In this document: piece by piece, positions 25,508-32,801 of the stretch
How the letters are laid out: the number at the start of each line of letters is the position of its first letter
Position numbering within the stretch: position 1 is the stretch's first letter
Assembly: GCA_018062345.1 (NCBI GenBank)
Contig: JAGOSL010000001.1
Span: forward strand, 1-39,244
DNA: 39,244 bases
Reading direction: 5' to 3'
Source: Pseudomonadota bacterium
GTDB lineage: Bacteria > Pseudomonadota > Alphaproteobacteria > Paracaedibacterales > CAITNM01
Position numbers and translations under genes: made by a program
The notes under the pieces: generated by a model
Databases searched by the model: none
Told to the model about the DNA's origin: nothing
Seen by the model: the letters and a program-made list of their open reading frames with translations, nothing else

Positions 25508-26562
25508 TAGTTTTGTGTGCAGGTGGAACTGGTGGGCATGTTTTTCCAGCCGAAGGATTAGCTTCATATTTAAAAAAACGAGGACATAAATTAGCGCTTT
25601 TGACTGATTCTAGAGCCATGAATTTTGTAAATTATGAATATTTTGACGCTATTCAAGTGATGAATGTGAATCGCAGCAATATTTTTTCCTACCTTTATAC
25701 AATGCTTAAAAGTATTTTGAAGGGTTTTTTCTTTATTCGAAAGAATCATGTGGATATTGTCGTTGGTTTTGGAGGTTATCCTTCTCTTCCTGGTATGATA
25801 GCTGCGAAATTATTGTTTAAAAAAACCTTGTTGCATGAACAAAACTCTGTGCTTGGTCGTGCAAATAGGTTTTTGCAACGGTTTTCCAAGGGATTAGCCG
25901 TGAGTTTTTCCCCAACAATTGGTGCTCCAAATAATGCGGTTTGGACAGGTAATCCAGTGCGCGAATTAGTGCATATGGCGATGACAGTGCCTAGACCAAA
26001 AAACACCGATAAATTTCACATTTGTGTTGTTGGAGGGAGTCAGGGGACAAAATTATTTGCAGAGATTATTCCAAAAGCACTTGAGTTGTTACCTGAAGAT
26101 CTGCAACAGCAACTTGTTGTTACGCAGCAATGTCGTCATGAACAGTTGCAAGATGTAAAAAATACTTATGAGCGGCTTGGAATAAAAGCAAATCTAGAAA
26201 GTTTTTTTAGTGATATGCCAAGTCATTTGCGTAGCGCCGATTTGGCTATTTGTCGTGCTGGGGCTTCTACTGTTGCAGAGCTAACCTGCTTGGGTGTTCC
26301 TGCGATTTTTGTGCCTTTAGCGATTTCAAAGGATAATGATCAGGGTGAGAATGCACGTTTAGTTGTAAATGCAGGTGGAGCCTGGATGATAAAAGAATCA
26401 GAATTTACACCGGTGGCTTTGACACAGCTTCTTGAAAGCGCCATGAAAAATAGGAAAATCCTAGCTGCTATGAGTGACTCAATTCATCGCTTGGCAAAAC
26501 CAGATGCAGCGGAAGATTTGGCGGATTGGGTTGAAAGTTTTCTTCAGGGTAGCTATTTATAA
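25504..26562 (+). CDS. murG: UDP-N-acetylglucosamine:lipid I transferase MurG
   Basis: MurG adds N-acetylglucosamine to lipid I to make lipid II on the inner face of the cytoplasmic membrane. Diagnostic segments are GGTGGHVFPAEGLA near the N-terminus, VGFGGYPSLPGMIAA, LLHEQNSVLGRANRFL, VVGGSQGTKLF at the start of the second Rossmann domain, and the nucleotide-sugar loop RAGASTVAEL with LAISKDNDQGENA. The 352 residues are typical. The ATG overlaps the recN stop (ATGA), indicating translational coupling. It begins the murG-murC-murB run. Confidence 0.97.
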   Translation: MIVLCAGGTGGHVFPAEGLASYLKKRGHKLALLTDSRAMNFVNYEYFDAIQVMNVNRSNIFSYLYTMLKSILKGFFFIRKNHVDIVVGFGGYPSLPGMIAAKLLFKKTLLHEQNSVLGRANRFLQRFSKGLAVSFSPTIGAPNNAVWTGNPVRELVHMAMTVPRPKNTDKFHICVVGGSQGTKLFAEIIPKALELLPEDLQQQLVVTQQCRHEQLQDVKNTYERLGIKANLESFFSDMPSHLRSADLAICRAGASTVAELTCLGVPAIFVPLAISKDNDQGENARLVVNAGGAWMIKESEFTPVALTQLLESAMKNRKILAAMSDSIHRLAKPDAAEDLADWVESFLQGSYL

Positions 26563-26588
26563 AAGATAATCTTTTTTATAGAAGCTAG

Positions 26589-28067
26589 ATGAGCATTTTA
26601 CCAGGCCAAAAACGAGCTTTGCATTTTATTGGAATTGGTGGTATCGGGATGAGTGGTATCGCTGAAGTTTTGCACAAAAGTGGTTTTATTGTGCAAGGTA
26701 CTGATATTGCGGAAAGCTACAACACGAAAAGGCTTGAATCTTTGGGGATTCCTGTCTTTATTGGTCACGACATAAAAAATTTAGCACAAGTGCAGGCTGT
26801 CGTAATTTCAACAGCCGTTAAGCATGATAATATTGAGCTTCTTGAGGCTCGTCGGCTGCGTATTCCTGTGATGCATCGTTCAGAAATGTTAGCCGAAATT
26901 ATGCGAAGTCGTTTATCTTTAGCTGTTGGCGGAACGCATGGAAAAACAACAACTACTTCCCTTTTAGCGTGGTTGATTGATGCCGCTGGTATGGATCCAA
27001 CTGTTGTGAATGGTGGAATTATTAACGAATACAATACAAACGCACGTTTGGGAAAAAGTAATTGGGCAGTTGTTGAAGCGGACGAATCTGATGGTAGTTT
27101 TACAAGACTTCCCGCAACGATTGCTGTAGTGACGAATATTGATGCTGAGCACATGGAGCACTATGGTGATTTTGAGTCATTGTATGGTGCATTTCGTCAT
27201 TTTGTAAGGAATGTTCCTTTTTATGGGCTAGGTGTGTTGTGTGTGGATCATCCTGTGGTGAAGAAATTATCCCAGGAGATTGATGACCGTCGCATTGTAA
27301 CTTATGGGTTTGACAGTAATGCTGATGTTTGTGCGAAAAACATACGATTTTGCTCAAATGGAGCTACTTTTGATATTGTCATGAAGCCTGATTACCTAGA
27401 AAAGCAACGTGAATTAACGGGCTGCATGGGTGAAAATGTTGCAACGCTTCCTGCTGTATTAAAAGATGTATATTTGCCAATGGTTGGGCAACACAATGTT
27501 CAAAATGCATTGTCTGTTGTGGCAATTGCTCAAGAATTAGGAATATCAGATGCTGTGGTGCGTCATTCATTTAAAACATTTAAAGGGATAAAGCGTCGAT
27601 TCACTCAAGTTGGTAGTGTTCATGGGGTGCGTATTATTGATGACTATGCTCATCACCCGGCTGAAATTAGTGCAGTTATTTCTGCGGCAAAGCAAGCGAC
27701 TAAAGGCAATGTGTATGCGGTGATGCAACCGCATCGTTTTTCAAGATTAAAAAATTTATTTGAAGATTTTGTTCATTGTTTTAAAGGATGTGAGCAGGTT
27801 TTGATTTCAGGGGTGTATACAGCTGGGGAATCACCCAACGGTGTTACTGGAGAAGATCTTGCGAATAAGATTGCTGAAACTGGAGTATTCGCGCGTTATT
27901 TTGAATATCCTTCTTCTTTGGCGAGTATGCTTATGCCATTTTTAGAGCCAGGTGATATTATTCTTTGTGTGGGGGCTGGCAATATAACGACATGGGCCCA
28001 TGAATTGGCTCAAGATTTAGAGAAAAATTTTCATCCTGTTTTGAAGGCCGCAAACGGAAATGCCTGA
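26589..28067 (+). CDS. murC: UDP-N-acetylmuramate--L-alanine ligase MurC
   Basis: MurC attaches the first amino acid, L-alanine, to UDP-MurNAc with ATP in the cytoplasm. The sequence shows the N-terminal IGIGGIGMSGIAEVLHKSG, the P-loop GGTHGKTTTTSLLAW, the VVEADESDGSF motif, TNIDAEHMEHY, NVQNALS, and DDYAHHPAEI in the C-terminal domain, followed by MQPHRFSR. The length of 492 residues is usual. It follows murG by 26 bases. The gap to murB is 154 bp and contains two stem-loops, unlike the tight packing of the genes upstream. Confidence 0.97.
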   Translation: MSILPGQKRALHFIGIGGIGMSGIAEVLHKSGFIVQGTDIAESYNTKRLESLGIPVFIGHDIKNLAQVQAVVISTAVKHDNIELLEARRLRIPVMHRSEMLAEIMRSRLSLAVGGTHGKTTTTSLLAWLIDAAGMDPTVVNGGIINEYNTNARLGKSNWAVVEADESDGSFTRLPATIAVVTNIDAEHMEHYGDFESLYGAFRHFVRNVPFYGLGVLCVDHPVVKKLSQEIDDRRIVTYGFDSNADVCAKNIRFCSNGATFDIVMKPDYLEKQRELTGCMGENVATLPAVLKDVYLPMVGQHNVQNALSVVAIAQELGISDAVVRHSFKTFKGIKRRFTQVGSVHGVRIIDDYAHHPAEISAVISAAKQATKGNVYAVMQPHRFSRLKNLFEDFVHCFKGCEQVLISGVYTAGESPNGVTGEDLANKIAETGVFARYFEYPSSLASMLMPFLEPGDIILCVGAGNITTWAHELAQDLEKNFHPVLKAANGNA

Positions 28068-28075
28068 ATAAAAGA

Positions 28076-28183
28076 TGACCCAAAAGGTGCGTTTGAAGGA
28101 AAAGTATAGGGATGACACGCAGGTTTTGGGTCAAAAAAATAGCTCAAAAGGTATGAGGGGAACACACATTTTGAGCTGCCCCT
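28076..28183 (+). promoter_or_regulatory. Two tandem stem-loops with possible pseudoknot before murB
   Basis: Hairpin one pairs TGACCCAAAA (28076-28085) with TTTTGGGTCA (28124-28133), with an inner stem TGCGT (28088-28092) / ACGCA (28117-28121). Hairpin two pairs AGCTCAAAA (28141-28149) with TTTTGAGCT (28169-28177). In the loop of hairpin two, AGGGG (28156-28160) can pair with CCCCT (28179-28183) just after the stem, giving an H-type pseudoknot. The left arms share CAAAAGGT. No T-run follows, so these are not simple plus-strand terminators. A small RNA, a leader regulating murB, or a degenerate palindromic repeat are all possible. Confidence 0.5.
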
Positions 28184-28221
28184 TTCGGGTTAATTTAATG
28201 ATGACTGAGAAGTATTAATTA

Positions 28222-29136
28222 ATGGTTACCAATACAAGAAAAAATGACTTGCCGATTTTGCTGCCTGTAGTGCGTGGACGCTACAGCTTTGAAGTGAATT
28301 TATCTGCGTTTACTTGGTTTCAAGTGGGGGGTGCTGCTTTTGTATTGTATAAACCTGAAGATGTTTTTGACCTTCAGCATTTTTTGAAAGAAAAATCTGC
28401 TGAGTTGCAGTACTTTGTGCTTGGTGCTGGTTCTAATGTGCTGGTGCGTGATGGTGGTTACCGCGGGGCTGTTATAAAATTGGGTAAGGGTTTTTCTGCA
28501 ATTACTATTGAAAATGATGTGTTGATTGCAGGCGCTGCAGCGCTTGATAGAACCGTTGCTATGTTTGCAATGCAACATCAATTAAGTGGAATTGAGTTTT
28601 TAGTGACTATTCCAGGGGCGATTGGTGGTGCTGTGGCAATGAATGCAGGATGTTACGGTTTTGAAGTTAAAGATGTGCTTGCTTGGGTTGAAATTGTTGA
28701 TAAATTTGGTGAGCTTCGTAAGCTTTATGTAGATGATTTGAAAATGAGTTACCGAAAATCAGTATTACCAGAGGGGAGCGTTATTGTTCGTGCAGCATTC
28801 AAGATAACACCGGGGAATGCGGCTGATATTCAACATAATACTCAAGAATATTTGCAGATGAGAGAAGAAAGTCAGCCAACAAAAGGCCGCACAGGTGGAA
28901 GCACTTTTAAAAACCCTATTGATGCAAAAGCTTGGGAGCTTATTGATAAAGCTGGCTGTCGGGGTTTGACTATGGGTGGTGCAAAGATATCTGAAAAACA
29001 TTGTAATTTTATGCTAAACACAGGTGGAGCATCTGCAGAGGAGCTTGAGTGTTTAGGTGAGTTGGTGCGCCAAAAAGTAAAAGAGACTTCAAATCAGAAC
29101 CTTGAATGGGAAATTATAAGGGTTGGGGATCGTTAG
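28222..29136 (+). CDS. murB: UDP-N-acetylenolpyruvoylglucosamine reductase MurB
   Basis: MurB is the FAD enzyme that reduces enolpyruvyl-UDP-GlcNAc to UDP-MurNAc with NADPH. The 304-residue type I sequence has FTWFQVGGAA, the FAD-binding LGAGSNVLVRDGG, IPGAIGGAVAMNAGCYG, SYRKSVLP with the conserved Tyr-Arg, GRTGGSTFKNP with the catalytic Ser, and LIDKAGCRGLTMGGAKISEKHCNF. The start ATG 28222 has GAGAAG nine bases upstream. It belongs with murG and murC but is separated from murC by a structured spacer, so it may have separate control. ddl and ftsQAZ, which often follow murB, are absent. Confidence 0.97.
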   Translation: MVTNTRKNDLPILLPVVRGRYSFEVNLSAFTWFQVGGAAFVLYKPEDVFDLQHFLKEKSAELQYFVLGAGSNVLVRDGGYRGAVIKLGKGFSAITIENDVLIAGAAALDRTVAMFAMQHQLSGIEFLVTIPGAIGGAVAMNAGCYGFEVKDVLAWVEIVDKFGELRKLYVDDLKMSYRKSVLPEGSVIVRAAFKITPGNAADIQHNTQEYLQMREESQPTKGRTGGSTFKNPIDAKAWELIDKAGCRGLTMGGAKISEKHCNFMLNTGGASAEELECLGELVRQKVKETSNQNLEWEIIRVGDR

Positions 29137-29341
29137 GGAGTTCAAATTTAAGATTAGGAATAAATCTGCAGTCTTAAATTATTCTTAAATAATAAATAAT
29201 TTTATATTTATTTGTATAGTTAATTTATATTTAATTAGTATTTTTATACTAACATCGTAAATATTAGTGATGTTAATTTAAATATTAATATTATTAATGT
29301 TTCGTTTTTATAAAAAATTTTATTATGAAGGGAATATTATT

Positions 29342-30070
29342 ATGAAAAAAATTCAAACAATTCTTGCTATTGCTGCTTTCACTTCTACGGGATTTGCTGC
29401 AACTTTAGAAATTGACTTCAATGGTTCAAAAGCTTCTCCTAGCAGTTTTTCTGCTCCGGTTAGTGGTAATTTAGAGTTTAATGCATCTGCTATAGACGCA
29501 AACGACCTTACTAATGGGGCGTTTACTAATTACACTGGTTCCAGCACTGGAGATACAACAGTAACTAATGGTTTTGTAAATTATAATTCTGCAAGTGCGC
29601 CAACTGTTGGTGGAGACTTTATTCTAAATGGTGGTGGATTAGTAGACGTTTCAAATCCTGGTGCTTCTCTTCCATACTTAGTTGTGACAGCTGACAGCCA
29701 GCTTGTGTCTGAACATGGCGGAACTGTAGTTAACCTTGGTGCAACAAGTGAAGCGTATGTTCTAACGTTAAATGGTTCATTTGAGTTTGGTCATATTGAG
29801 GATGGTAGCGCAACTACATTTGGTTTTGCTACTGGAGCAGAAATCGAATTTGGTCCTTCAACAAATAACGAATCATCTACACCGCTTACACTATCAGGTG
29901 ACTTACATATTGCTGCAACTCCTGCCAATGGTGGTAGTGTTGTAGTTTCATCTCCTTATGCTGTTTACATTGATTATCCAGAGCTTCCTGCTACCAGCTT
30001 CACAGCGTTAACTTGTAGCAAAATTTTTCTTCACAATAACATCATTAACCAAGATATTATTGCTGGTTAG
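29342..30070 (+). CDS. Exported beta-rich protein of unknown function
   Basis: I recognise no family. The product of 242 residues starts MKKIQTILAIAAFTSTGFAA, a clear Sec signal peptide. The mature part is rich in Gly, Ser, Thr, Asn and Ala with alternating hydrophobics (VVNLGATSEAYVLTLNGSFEFG, then TPLTLSGDLHIAATP), which suggests a beta-helix or autotransporter-passenger-like fold, but no translocator barrel is present. The frame is open from 29297, yet the inner ATG 29342 has GAAGGG about 12 bases upstream and begins the signal peptide, so I prefer it. It is a single gene in an AT-rich surround with a good stem-loop after it. It may be a surface or matrix protein, or the remnant of a larger adhesin. 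Confidence 0.7.
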   Translation: MKKIQTILAIAAFTSTGFAATLEIDFNGSKASPSSFSAPVSGNLEFNASAIDANDLTNGAFTNYTGSSTGDTTVTNGFVNYNSASAPTVGGDFILNGGGLVDVSNPGASLPYLVVTADSQLVSEHGGTVVNLGATSEAYVLTLNGSFEFGHIEDGSATTFGFATGAEIEFGPSTNNESSTPLTLSGDLHIAATPANGGSVVVSSPYAVYIDYPELPATSFTALTCSKIFLHNNIINQDIIAG

Positions 30071-30102
30071 TGTGGCCTAATAATCTTTAATTTTTTTATT
30101 TG

Positions 30103-30127
30103 CCCCAGTCAGTTTTTTTGACTGGGG
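30103..30127 (+). terminator. Terminator of the exported beta-rich gene
   Basis: A nine-pair GC-rich stem, CCCCAGTCA (30103-30111) with TGACTGGGG (30119-30127), encloses a short T-rich loop and is followed by AATTTT. It lies about 30 bases after the stop codon at 30070. The tail is imperfect, but the stem is strong. Confidence 0.65.
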
Positions 30128-30190
30128 AATTTTAAATAAAGGATTAGACGCACTTTTAAAAACAAAGAAATAACTGGGTTATTTAATAAA

Positions 30191-30213
30191 AAAACCGGCT
30201 AAAAGCCGGTTTT
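30191..30213 (-). terminator. Rho-independent terminator of trmD-rplS
   Basis: The stem AAAACCGGCT / AGCCGGTTTT (ten pairs, three-base loop) is followed on the minus strand by a run of T residues, about 20 bases beyond the rplS stop. It is symmetric enough to act on transcripts from the plus strand too. Confidence 0.85.
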
Positions 30214-30234
30214 ATATGCATTATGTTTTGTGAT

Positions 30235-30669
30235 TTATTCTGCTGCTGGAGCTTGTGCTTCAGTTGGTTTTTCTGCTGCTTGCGCTGGAGCTGCTGAATT
30301 TTTTGGTTCTGCACGATATGCGCGTTCTGCGATGCGTGCGCTTTTGCCACTGCGATCACGCAAGTAATATAATTTTGCGCGACGCACATCACCGCGGCGG
30401 GTAACTTCAATTTTTATGTTTGGTGAGTAAAGTGAGAAAACACGTTCTACGCCTTCACCATAAGAAATTTTACGAACTCTAAAGGTTGATTTTAGGCCCT
30501 TATTTTTACGGCCAATAACGACACCTTCAAATGGCTGATGGCGCTGACGTTCGCCTTCAATAACTTTTACTAATACTTTTAAAGAGTCACCGGCACGAAA
30601 ATCCGGAATAGCTTTGCCTTCAGCAAGTTTTTCAAGCTGATTTTTTTCAATTTGTTGAATAATATTCAT
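30235..30669 (-). CDS. rplS: 50S ribosomal protein L19
   Basis: L19 sits at the interface of the 30S and 50S subunits. The core of about 115 residues is standard: [85 protein letters not shown]. After it the protein runs on with an Ala/Pro/Glu-rich tail (from about residue 122), giving 144 residues in total, longer than the E. coli protein but similar to several alphaproteobacterial forms. It overlaps trmD by four bases and is followed by a strong terminator. rpsP and rimM, which often precede trmD, are not here. Confidence 0.97.
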   Translation of the reverse strand: MNIIQQIEKNQLEKLAEGKAIPDFRAGDSLKVLVKVIEGERQRHQPFEGVVIGRKNKGLKSTFRVRKISYGEGVERVFSLYSPNIKIEVTRRGDVRRAKLYYLRDRSGKSARIAERAYRAEPKNSAAPAQAAEKPTEAQAPAAE

Positions 30670-31403
30670 AATTTCCCTTTTTTTTCTTTAACCATCATTT
30701 GCTTTTCTTGGTATTTGGCCCAAAGGTCAGCACGACGGTCTTGTGTTATTTTTTCTGCTTCCATTAAACGCCATGCGGCAATCGACTTATGGTCGCCAGA
30801 AAGCAGCACATCTGGCACGACCGTATTATTCCAAATTTGGGGTTTAGTATACTGCGGGTACTCTAATAAGTCTAGTTCAAAACTTTCAATGGTGGTTGCA
30901 TCTGGTTTTTCAAGAACGTTTGGCAAAAGGCGAACGCAGGCATCAATCATTACAAGGGCTGCAAGCTCTCCGCCTGATAGAACATAATCCCCAATGCTTA
31001 CATCTTCCAGGCCGTGATTTTTGTTCCAATGATCGAGTACGCGTTGATCAACGCCTTCATAGCGTCCACATAGTATATTGATTCCATTTGGGTAATCGGC
31101 TAACCAAGAGCGGACCATTGATTGAGTGAGTGGTCGGCCTTTGGGCGAGGCATAAATAAGCTTTGTGCCTGGTTGTGTGTGAGTAGAAAGTGCTGAATGA
31201 ATAACATCGGGTCGCATTACCATTCCAGTTCCGCCACCATAGCTGGTATCATCAACAGTTTTGTGTTTATCTATTGCAAAATCGCGAATGTTAATGGTAT
31301 TGAGCTTCCAGATGCCTTGTTGCATAGCTTTGCCGGCAATGGAATGCTTTAGGGATCCAGGAAACATATCTGGGAAAAGTGTATATACAGTTGCTTGCCA
31401 CAT
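30666..31403 (-). CDS. trmD: tRNA (guanine-37-N1)-methyltransferase TrmD
   Basis: TrmD methylates G37 next to the anticodon to prevent frameshifting. The knotted SPOUT fold is marked by [38 protein letters not shown] and [20 protein letters not shown]. The C-terminal helical domain ends with [12 protein letters not shown] and [14 protein letters not shown]. The length is 245 residues, as expected. The stop codon overlaps the rplS start by four bases. It starts 16 bases after the stop of the OPA transporter gene, so it may be co-transcribed with it. Confidence 0.97.
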   Translation of the reverse strand: MWQATVYTLFPDMFPGSLKHSIAGKAMQQGIWKLNTINIRDFAIDKHKTVDDTSYGGGTGMVMRPDVIHSALSTHTQPGTKLIYASPKGRPLTQSMVRSWLADYPNGINILCGRYEGVDQRVLDHWNKNHGLEDVSIGDYVLSGGELAALVMIDACVRLLPNVLEKPDATTIESFELDLLEYPQYTKPQIWNNTVVPDVLLSGDHKSIAAWRLMEAEKITQDRRADLWAKYQEKQMMVKEKKGKL

Positions 31404-31419
31404 AATTTATTGCTTAAAA

Positions 31420-32763
31420 TTAGTCAGCGCACTGTTCATTTTTTTTATCTAAGACTTTTGAGCGGTGATTCCAGGTTAGTGCAAACAAGAATGCGCTTAT
31501 TAAGGCGCAAACGGCTACAGCAGCAAAAGCGGCATCCCAGCCGGAGTGATCAACGATTAGTCCAACGCCGTATCCTGCTACAGCTGCCCCAAGATAACCA
31601 ACTGTTCCGGTAAGGCCAGAAGCTGCACCTGCTGCCTTTTTGGATGCAAAATCAGACGCGGCGACGCCAACCAAAATTTGTGGTCCTGTAACAAGAAAGC
31701 CAATTAGCATCATGCCAAGGAAATGTTGCCATTTTTCTGTTGCTGGAGACTGCCATAAAAAGACGATACCAAAAGCTAAAACAACCATGTATAAGAAACC
31801 AACACGCCCACGTCTGCCTTCAAATACTTTGTCTGATAGGTAGCCAGCAACGATGCCCCCAAACATGCCTGCGACATCAAACATTGCGGCTTGCCACCCT
31901 GCTAACTTCAGGCTGCTTCCTTTGAATTCACTTAAAAATGTTGGAGCCCAGTTAAACATGAACATACGAACAATATAGACAAAGAAATTCGCGCCGCACA
32001 CATACCATACAAGTTTGTTTTTTGTGACTTGATGAAAAATTTCTTTGGTGGATAATCGGGAGTCATCAATTTCATGTGCTTCCATCAACCCATGGTGTGT
32101 TTCAATAGCTGGTAATCCTAAAGATTCTGGGGAGTCCCTTAGTCGGTCAAGCAAGAGGAATGCAATGCCAAAGCATAGTACTGCGGGCACGAAAAAAGCA
32201 TATTGCCATCCATAAGATGACATTACATAAGGGGAAATGATAAGTACAAGAGCGCTGCCAATTTGTTGTGAAGTGTTCCAAAGTGCCCATTTTGTACCAA
32301 TTTCTTTGGGGCTAAACCAGTGAGTTAGGAGTCTGGCGCAAGGAGGCCACCCCATAGATTGAAAGCACATGTTAAATGTGTAGAGGGCGAATAATACTAT
32401 CCAAGTTGAGCTTAACCCAAGGCAAAAGCTCATAATTGCTGAGCCTAACAAGCCAATGCTCATGAAGTATCGTGCGTTACTTCGATCGCCTAGCAGCCCT
32501 GATACTCCTTTTCCAAGGCCGTATAAAATAGACCCTGTAGAGATAATAATACCAATATCAGCCTTTGTGTACCCAAGGTCTGATTGGAGGTAAGGAATTG
32601 CCATTGTAAAATTTGTGCGGAGTAAGTAAAACGCCGCATAGCCACCAATAATTGACAGCATAATTCGACGACGCCAGTAAGAATATGTACGCCCGCCAGC
32701 TGCGACTTTGTTTAAGGTGTTGCCGGAAATTTCTTCTGAATGTGCAAAGAGAAATTGTGTCAA
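31420..32763 (-). CDS. MFS transporter, organophosphate:phosphate antiporter family
   Basis: This is a 447-residue, 12-helix carrier of the OPA group (GlpT, UhpT, UhpC, PgtP). Indicators are FYLLRTNFTMAIPYL near the start, GLGKGVSGLLGDRSNARYFM in loop 2-3, FQSMGWPPCARLLTHWF, and SGLTGTVGYLGAAVAG in the second half. Members exchange sugar phosphates or glycerol-3-phosphate for inorganic phosphate; UhpC acts as a sensor. The substrate is not determinable here. The best start is TTG 32763, with AAGGAG 11 bases upstream; the first internal ATG would remove part of the conserved start. Such a carrier would allow uptake of phosphorylated sugars from a host cytosol. Confidence 0.88.
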   Translation of the reverse strand: MTQFLFAHSEEISGNTLNKVAAGGRTYSYWRRRIMLSIIGGYAAFYLLRTNFTMAIPYLQSDLGYTKADIGIIISTGSILYGLGKGVSGLLGDRSNARYFMSIGLLGSAIMSFCLGLSSTWIVLFALYTFNMCFQSMGWPPCARLLTHWFSPKEIGTKWALWNTSQQIGSALVLIISPYVMSSYGWQYAFFVPAVLCFGIAFLLLDRLRDSPESLGLPAIETHHGLMEAHEIDDSRLSTKEIFHQVTKNKLVWYVCGANFFVYIVRMFMFNWAPTFLSEFKGSSLKLAGWQAAMFDVAGMFGGIVAGYLSDKVFEGRRGRVGFLYMVVLAFGIVFLWQSPATEKWQHFLGMMLIGFLVTGPQILVGVAASDFASKKAAGAASGLTGTVGYLGAAVAGYGVGLIVDHSGWDAAFAAVAVCALISAFLFALTWNHRSKVLDKKNEQCAD

Positions 32764-32801
32764 ACTCTACTTAAGCTCCTTAAGGCTAAAAAATCTATCG
32801 C

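Noticed and set aside
28076-28133. murC stem-loop as a simple intrinsic terminator
   Set aside because: The plus-strand stem is followed by A residues, not T, and murB downstream is expected to be co-transcribed.
29145-29180. AATTTAAGA/TCTTAAATT inverted repeat as murB terminator
   Set aside because: The stem is almost entirely A-T and the tail has no clean T-run; it could be chance in AT-rich sequence.
29297-29341. Upstream ATG for the exported beta-rich protein
   Set aside because: It would place 15 charged and aromatic residues before the signal peptide; the inner ATG has its own Shine-Dalgarno.
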